Below, piece after piece: positions 60,748 to 64,000 of a stretch of 64,000 nt of DNA; within the stretch, counting starts at the first letter, position 1; each line of letters opens with the position of its first letter. Origin of the DNA: Candidatus Hartigia pinicola (GTDB lineage: Bacteria; Pseudomonadota; Gammaproteobacteria; Enterobacterales; Enterobacteriaceae); assembly GCA_020541205.1 (NCBI GenBank), contig CP048208.1, positions 1-64,000 on the forward strand, in the 5' to 3' direction. The translations under genes were made by a program, and so were the position numbers. Under the pieces are notes generated by a model, which ran no database searches, was not told the origin of the DNA, and saw nothing but the letters and a program-made list of their open reading frames with translations.

Positions 60748-61320
60748 CTACTGAATCAGTATTTGTACTTTATGATCTAGAGCCTCTCTAGCTCTAAAAA
60801 TTCGAGAACGTACAGTGCCTATTGGGCAATCCATAATTTCCGCTATCTCTTCATAACTTAAACCATCAAATTCCCTAAGTTTTATCGTTTTTTTTAAATC
60901 ATCAGGTAATGATTCTATGGTTCTAAAAACTACTTTTTTTAATTCTTCAGATAACATTAAGTTCTCTGGGTTCGAATTTTCTTTAAAAATATTTGCAGTG
61001 TCATAGTTTTCAGTATTACTAGTTTTCAGATTTGAGGAAGGTGGCTGCCTCTCTTGAGAGAGTAAATAATTTTTAGCGGTGTTAACAGTAATTCGGTATA
61101 GCCAAGTATAAAATGCACTCTCACCACGAAATGTTGAAATTGCACGATAAGTTTTGATGAAAGTTTCTTGAGCAACATCAGGTATATCCGATTGTGGTAC
61201 ATAACGAGCCAGCAAACTTGTAACTTTATGTTGGTACTTCATCACTAGTAAGTTAAATGCTTGCTGATCGCCATGTTGAATTTTCTCGACTAGTATCTTG
61301 TCTGTTAGTTGTTCGCTCAT
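60748..61320 (-). CDS. rpoE: RNA polymerase sigma-E factor
   Basis: Extracytoplasmic-function sigma factor for envelope stress genes. The length is 190 residues (E. coli 191). Region 2 (FNLLVMKYQHKVTSLLARYV, then DVAQETFIKTYRAISTFRGE and AFYTWLYRITVNTAKNYL) binds the -10 element; region 4 (LPDDLKKTIKLREFDGLSYE then IAEIMDCPIGTVRSRIFRAR) is the helix-turn-helix for the -35 element. The start MSEQLTD matches E. coli. Its anti-sigma factor gene rseA, directly downstream, is a pseudogene, so control of its activity must differ from E. coli. Confidence 0.97.
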   Translation of the reverse strand: MSEQLTDKILVEKIQHGDQQAFNLLVMKYQHKVTSLLARYVPQSDIPDVAQETFIKTYRAISTFRGESAFYTWLYRITVNTAKNYLLSQERQPPSSNLKTSNTENYDTANIFKENSNPENLMLSEELKKVVFRTIESLPDDLKKTIKLREFDGLSYEEIAEIMDCPIGTVRSRIFRAREALDHKVQILIQ

Positions 61321-61387
61321 TCCGTGGAAAATCTCCCGAACTAAAGGCGTAAATTTTTTAGTGTGTGCATGTCTCGATTTTTAAAGA

Positions 61388-61413
61388 ATACTTTACTGCG
61401 AGAAGTAAAGTAT
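61388..61413 (-). promoter_or_regulatory. Hairpin in the rpoE leader
   Basis: ATACTTTACT and AGTAAAGTAT (arms 61388-61397 and 61404-61413) enclose a 6-nt loop, TCTCGC on the minus strand, followed by TCTTTAAAA. It lies about 70 nt before the rpoE start. It could be an attenuator or the end of an upstream transcript. No sigma-E promoter (GGAACTT...TCTGA) is visible upstream. Confidence 0.45.
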
Positions 61414-62630
61414 CTGCAGTTAAATTGAATAAATCCAACAGTAAAATTTTACAAAATATATTTACCTCCATTAACATTTTTTAAAGTGTAATGCATTATA
61501 AAAAATTTGGAAATTCTACTAAAATAGTATTATTTAGATTGATAGGTTATCATAAAATCTTTAACATATATCAAACATCATACAATTTTTTCTGTATAAT
61601 ATATTATAATATTATTAATAATAATATAATCCGCAATATTATAGAATGATTATGTTGAATATGTTTTCAGTGAAAGTGTTATTATTCATATAAAGATAAG
61701 TTGATTACATGTTGTTAAAGACAAATTATTTTAATTAATCAATCAATAATAAGTTTATTTTTTAATAGCAAGATAATACATTAAAAAAATTACAGAATCT
61801 TGTGTATTATCTTTTTCTTTATCAACGTATTATGTTAAAAAATTTAATAAACTGATTAATTGTGCTGTATTGGACAAGAATGAAAGACAAGAAAAATTGT
61901 CGGTAATAATGAGTAGGTAAAAAATGAATGTACCAATGTTCTTTTTTTGTTCTTATCTAGCAAGAAAAAGTCTATTATCATATTATCAATCTAGTGTTTC
62001 ACTGATGATCGTATTTTATAATATAAGATCTTCATTGTAGTATTATTAATCTTATATTGAATTAATATTATTTAAGTTATTTATTTGATCCTTAATATTC
62101 ATCTTATGAAAAATAAATTGCAAGAGGTGAAGGTGTTAATTTAAAATAATATAATGATAATTGTATTACAATAATACACTAAAGAACTTTTAAGCTATTA
62201 CTTAAAAATATTTCTTTACAGGTGATAAATCATAAAAATTATTCTTTAGATCTTGATAGATTTTATTTGATATAAGTGACGATCTTAAGGTTTTCGAGTG
62301 ATATAAGTATTATTTAGTCATTTTAAGAATACCAGCGTTTAACCTTATTGACAGGGATAAGTAATTCAATTCTTAAGTATGCAGTGTTAATATAGTATGA
62401 ATTTTCTATTGTATAAATACTAAATATTTACTCATATATTTTATCTTAACGTTATTTATGAAAAAATTATTGATATAATAAATTTTTAAAATATATAGAG
62501 AAATTTATTATCTATCACAATAAACGACAAAGTATTTGAAATTTAATTCAATGTATATTAATTTAAAATATGAACTATAATTAGATGCTATTTTAAAGAA
62601 ATTTCAGTATCACATATATATTTATTAATT
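61414..62630. other. Gene-free spacer between ribB and rpoE
   Basis: About 1.2 kb. In E. coli nadB is divergent from rpoE; I see no trace of it. rpoE and ribB are not neighbours in E. coli, so this is a rearranged junction. No other element recognised. Confidence 0.5.
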
Positions 62631-63284
62631 TCATTTGCTTTCTTTTTTATTTTTTTGACGAAAATAAATTAAATCTGCAATAGTTATAACAGTAAAATTA
62701 TGTGTTTTTGCAAAATTAATAACCTCTGGCGCACGTGCCATCGTACCATCATCATTAGTTAATTCACACAACACTCCGGCTGGTTTAAAACCAGATAGTA
62801 AAGCTAAGTCAATACTCGCTTCAGTATGTCCTCGACGAGTTAAGACACCACCCTCTCGCCCACATAGAGGAAATACGTGTCCTGGGTGATGCATATCGGT
62901 AGGAACAGCATTGTCAGCAATCGCTGCACGAATAGTGGTGATACGATCTTCTGCAGATACACCCGTTGTAACTCCTTTAGCTGCTTCAATTGTTACAGTA
63001 AATGCAGTTTGGTTGTGGCTGGTATTTTTTTTAACCATCATAGGTAATGCAAGCTTCTTCCGAAGATCTTCAGTAATGCATAAACATACAATACCGCTAG
63101 TATAACGAATAGTCATTGCCATTTGTTTACTTGTCATTGTTTCAGCTACAAAAATAAGATCACCTTCATTTTCGCGATCCTCATCATCAATAACTAATAC
63201 ACCTTGACCTTGGCGTATAGTTTCAATAGCCTTTTCAACTCGTTCAATTGGACTACCGAATTCAGAAAGTAGCGTTTGATTCAT
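62631..63284 (-). CDS. ribB: 3,4-dihydroxy-2-butanone 4-phosphate synthase
   Basis: Makes the four-carbon unit of riboflavin from ribulose 5-phosphate. The length of 217 residues equals E. coli. The acidic active-site loop [13 protein letters not shown], the substrate-binding [21 protein letters not shown] and [11 protein letters not shown] are present, and the C-terminal half carries [20 protein letters not shown] precedes the ATG by 6 bases. This is the stand-alone monofunctional type. It implies that the symbiont makes riboflavin, assuming ribA, ribD, ribH and ribE exist elsewhere. Confidence 0.98.
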   Translation of the reverse strand: MNQTLLSEFGSPIERVEKAIETIRQGQGVLVIDDEDRENEGDLIFVAETMTSKQMAMTIRYTSGIVCLCITEDLRKKLALPMMVKKNTSHNQTAFTVTIEAAKGVTTGVSAEDRITTIRAAIADNAVPTDMHHPGHVFPLCGREGGVLTRRGHTEASIDLALLSGFKPAGVLCELTNDDGTMARAPEVINFAKTHNFTVITIADLIYFRQKNKKESK

Positions 63285-64000
63285 GGAAAAACCTCTTAAG
63301 TTATAATTTATTAGTTACCAGAATCAGGCAGTGTTAGAAGTTAAGAAATGTTAACACAAAAACAACTAAAATATATTTTACAAATTCTATCATACATCGA
63401 AAATAATTAAGGCAACTACTATATAGAGTAAAGCTATTTCTGTTGATTCCTATAAATAAATTATGACATATAGATAACACCTTGTGTAGGTTAATAAAAT
63501 CATCATAGATTTATATAGTTTGACATAATTTTTTAGTTAGCAATAGTAAATACGTTAATTCATTAATATAAATGTTTTTATTTAATTATATTTGAATGAT
63601 AATTTTTACTTCTATATTTAGAGCTGAAGTTCTGATTTTTATTATTTTCAATAAATTACGAAACCTGTGGTTGACACACATATATATCCGTTATATTTTG
63701 AATATTATTGTTAGCCAGGAGATAAACTCAGCTCTAAAACATAAGTAATATAGCACTACATATGGTGATAAGCAATTTTCAAAACCAAAAAAATTCAAAG
63801 ATTGATATTTTTTAAAAATTACTTTTAAAAAATATTAGCAATGAACTTTTAAAATTATATTTACTATATTTCTACACAAACATAAGACCAGAAATATTAG
63901 ATAGATAGTTTAAATATTGGTATGTATATATCCTTGTATCGTTTATTTTGAGAAAATTACGCATAAAATTTTAAAAATAAGTACACGAATGTTTGAATGA
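63285..64000. other. ribB leader and right-end spacer
   Basis: About 715 bp without a gene. The leader of ribB in enterobacteria normally carries an FMN riboswitch; its hallmark GC-rich blocks are absent here. A short patch richer in G and C, TTACCAGAATCAGGCAGT at 63315-63332, stands out from the surroundings and may be the last trace of the ancestral leader. Confidence 0.5.

Overview
The window looks like part of the chromosome of an obligate, genome-reduced gammaproteobacterial symbiont of the order Enterobacterales (the kind that lives in insects or leeches). Every recognisable protein is a close full-length relative of an Escherichia coli protein, gene order is locally E. coli-like (mnmG-rsmG-atpBEFHAGDC-glmU-glmS; pyrG-eno; mtn facing erpA; rpoE followed by rseA/rseB remnants), base composition is extremely AT-rich, and there is no transposase, phage gene or restriction gene. 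I cannot assign a genus from sequence alone.

Layout. Bases 1-1250 hold an E. coli-type replication origin (DnaA boxes plus two tandem GATC-containing AT-rich repeats) next to mnmG. Bases 1260-14588 are densely coding: tRNA modification (mnmG), 16S rRNA methylation (rsmG), the eight-gene F1Fo ATP synthase operon, and glmU and glmS for UDP-GlcNAc synthesis. From 14589 to the end the window is mostly non-coding: only about a quarter of these 49 kb is intact gene. Isolated survivors are asd, waaH-like glycosyltransferase, holD, prlC, eno, pyrG, mtn, erpA, hemF, murI, rpoE and ribB. No tRNA, rRNA, tmRNA, RNase P RNA or SRP RNA gene was recognised.

The long spacers are not featureless. Translating them by eye on both strands shows eroded genes carrying stops and frameshifts but still alignable with E. 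coli proteins: polA (DNA polymerase I, minus strand about 45.8-48.6 kb), relA (about 34.9-37.1 kb, with its (p)ppGpp synthetase domain still an open frame of 241 codons), rlmD behind it, fabR (55.7-56.35 kb), rseA and rseB behind rpoE, atpI between rsmG and atpB, and probably btuF and mazG. The ancestral order rlmD-relA-mazG-pyrG-eno is thus preserved with the first three dead. Long perfect inverted repeats (up to 28 bp arms) and two short tandem-repeat tracts (7-bp and 4-bp units) also lie in the spacers.

Together the survivors describe a cell that respires (ATP synthase, haem synthesis by the O2-dependent HemF, Fe-S delivery by ErpA), runs lower glycolysis (eno), builds peptidoglycan precursors (glmU, glmS, murI, asd) and LPS core decoration (waaH), makes CTP and riboflavin, and keeps the envelope sigma factor RpoE while losing its anti-sigma factor. 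Stringent response, DNA polymerase I and fatty-acid regulation by FabR are being or have been lost at these loci. I did not find a novel system of new protein-coding genes; the most unusual content is the fossil record itself and the unexplained palindromes. All homology statements are from memory of E. coli proteins and were not tested by a database search.
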